Source: an uncultured Thermoproteales archaeon (GTDB lineage: Archaea > Thermoproteota > Thermoprotei > Thermoproteales > Thermoproteaceae). From it: 6,182 bases of DNA. The stretch spans positions 1 to 6,182 of the forward strand of contig CAMLLK010000070.1 in assembly GCA_946480885.1 (NCBI GenBank), read 5' to 3'. Positions within the stretch are counted from its first letter, which is position 1. Each line of letters begins with the position of its first letter. The notes under the pieces were generated by a model that did no database searches, was not told the origin of the DNA, and was given only the letters and a program-made list of their open reading frames with translations. This document shows positions 5,436 to 6,182 of the stretch, piece after piece. A program made the translations under genes and the position numbers.

Positions 5436-6028
5436 CGCATAACCTCTAGATATTGTCTAAACACTCTAGACTTCCACAACTCCCTCTCTATCACCTCGCC
5501 GTCGGGCCTCAACTCGTAGAAAATCGTAGTGGAGAATACATAGAGCTTATCCACTACGCCGCCAGACATAGACTCTATATATCTTAATAAAACTCCGCCC
5601 ACTAGCCTCCGCTCGACCATAGTCTGTGGAAGCACTACAAACTTCCGATCGCCCGACACAACCAACACGCCGTCTCTACCCCACATTACCTCGTTAAGAG
5701 ACCCATCCCAAGGTCTCAACTCGCCCACTAGCGTCGCCTCAACCATAGACCTACGCAAGTCGAATTCGGTAAATCGAGGAATTGAAGATACCAACTTAGC
5801 TGCAATCTTAGCAGAGTCGTAAGCTAAGTTCTTTATAGGCTCGACTGAGCCGAGAGAGCCGCGTACCTCTCTCTTCTCATAGCCGCCCGACCGCACAATA
5901 GTTTCTATTGTAATAAACAAGCCAGACCTCATATTAGATAACTCGGGGTGGTCCTCTACTACACCATAGCCCCTCAGCCTATTGTACATGGCAGAACGGA
6001 TATGTGAGATAAGTACACGCCCCAACAT
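5432..6028 (-). CDS. Divergent AMMECR1-domain protein
   Basis: The 198-residue protein follows the AMMECR1 domain pattern along most of its length. [10 protein letters not shown] (34-43) corresponds to the G-x-F-V-T-x strand. REVRGSLGS (53-61) corresponds to the family's LRGC-x-G motif, and [14 protein letters not shown] (65-78) to the following helix. PRFTEFD (84-90) matches the D-x-RF-x-P region, [12 protein letters not shown] (95-106) the S-V-L-x-P strand, WGRDGVLVV (116-124) the G-x-D-G-L motif, and FVVLPQTM (130-137) the LLLPQV strand. The conserved cysteine is serine here (Ser58). AMMECR1 proteins are widespread in archaea and eukaryotes; their biochemical role is unsettled, with hints toward radical or carbon-bond chemistry when paired with MEMO. 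No MEMO partner is in the window. The start is ATG 6028: the frame upstream to about 6073 has no other start codon. The stop overlaps the promoter of the next unit. Family membership is fairly sure, the role is not. Confidence 0.75.
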   Translation of the reverse strand: MLGRVLISHIRSAMYNRLRGYGVVEDHPELSNMRSGLFITIETIVRSGGYEKREVRGSLGSVEPIKNLAYDSAKIAAKLVSSIPRFTEFDLRRSMVEATLVGELRPWDGSLNEVMWGRDGVLVVSGDRKFVVLPQTMVERRLVGGVLLRYIESMSGGVVDKLYVFSTTIFYELRPDGEVIERELWKSRVFRQYLEVMR

Positions 6029-6045
6029 GTATAGAAAAACTGGGA

Positions 6046-6056
6046 GAAATAAAAAG
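6046..6056 (-). promoter_or_regulatory. Probable TATA-like box for the AMMECR1-like gene
   Basis: CTTTTTATTTC on the minus strand is centred about 23 bases before the ATG at 6028, with no Shine-Dalgarno sequence in the leader. The surrounding 6029-6096 gap is strongly T-rich on the minus strand, so composition alone makes such a match likely. Position is the main support. Confidence 0.4.
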
Positions 6057-6072
6057 AAAAAGACGTAATATG

Positions 6073-6107
6073 AAAAAAGATCTGTTTAAAAAACGCCTAT
6101 TTAGGCG
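6073..6107 (-). terminator. Hairpin plus T-run, intrinsic-terminator-like
   Basis: On the minus strand CGCCTA and TAGGCG (6107-6102 and 6099-6094) form a perfect inverted repeat around two A residues; the inner pairs would open to leave a workable loop. Six T follow immediately (6093-6088) and a second run of six T lies at 6078-6073. The TAG stop of the incoming membrane-protein gene is part of the hairpin. Archaea mostly end transcripts at T-runs, so the T tracts are the stronger evidence and the hairpin an addition. Confidence 0.6.
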
Positions 6108-6180
6108 GCGCCAATATTTGCATTAAACGCCTCCTCCTCCAGTTGTTGTACTCAATCATCAAAATCACCAAAATGGCAAC
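6097..6180 (-). CDS. C-terminal end of a putative membrane protein, incomplete at the right edge
   Basis: An open frame enters from the right edge and ends at TAG (6099-6097), giving 27 visible residues: VAILVILMIEYNNW, then RRRR, then LMQILAPPK. The hydrophobic run followed by four arginines looks like the last part of a membrane helix with a positively charged cytoplasmic tail. Arginines are coded AGG AGG AGG CGT, in line with the AGG preference of the other genes. A terminator-like hairpin and T-runs directly after the stop support a real gene end. The fragment is too short to name a family, and other frames here are closed by stops. Confidence 0.5.
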   Translation of the reverse strand, partial: VAILVILMIEYNNWRRRRLMQILAPPK

Positions 6181-6182
6181 CA

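Noticed and set aside
6145..6165. TTGATGA on the minus strand as a C box of a C/D guide RNA
   Set aside because: The first base is not a purine and no CTGA D or D' box follows at a suitable distance; the bases are explained by the partial membrane-protein frame.
1..6182. tRNA, rRNA, CRISPR repeats, transposase or attachment sites
   Set aside because: I looked on both strands and saw no cloverleaf, no regularly spaced repeats and no transposase motifs; the window is almost fully occupied by ordinary genes.

Overview
The window looks like chromosomal DNA of a hyperthermophilic crenarchaeon of the Thermoproteales, most probably Pyrobaculum or a close relative. This is inferred from several things. 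The DNA ligase is of the archaeal replicative type. Arginine is coded mostly by AGA/AGG. GTG starts are common. AT-rich TATA-like boxes lie about 20-27 bases upstream of start codons with no Shine-Dalgarno sequence, which suggests leaderless transcripts. Genes are tightly packed. No tRNA, rRNA, CRISPR array, insertion sequence or transposase is visible.

Layout from right to left, because all genes but one are on the minus strand. A membrane-protein C-terminus (from 6180 down to 6097) enters from the right edge and ends in a hairpin followed by six T, a terminator-like structure. Next comes a divergent AMMECR1-domain protein (6028-5432). A TATA box at its 3' end starts a second unit: a protein with a degenerate thioredoxin-like fold, a proline-rich linker and a four-cysteine tail (5403-4612), then a CYTH/triphosphate-tunnel enzyme (4631-4104), then the ATP-dependent DNA ligase (4094-2349). 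The ligase runs into a convergent plus-strand gene (1873-2358) encoding an unrecognised coiled-coil protein, and the two coding regions overlap by 10 bases.

That plus-strand gene shares a 39-base AT-rich divergent promoter region (1834-1872) with a third minus-strand unit. This unit holds a PfkB-family sugar/nucleoside kinase (1833-916), an unrecognised eight-cysteine protein (905-555) and a sugar-phosphate nucleotidyltransferase (558 to the left edge, incomplete). The last two overlap by four bases (GTGA), so the three are very probably cotranscribed.

The ligase is the housekeeping anchor. The less understood content is the cysteine-rich protein between a kinase and a nucleotidyltransferase, the redox-dead-looking thioredoxin-like fusion protein, and the CYTH-ligase pairing. 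Nothing here is a clear defence or mobile system, and the pathway ideas below are inferences from gene order.
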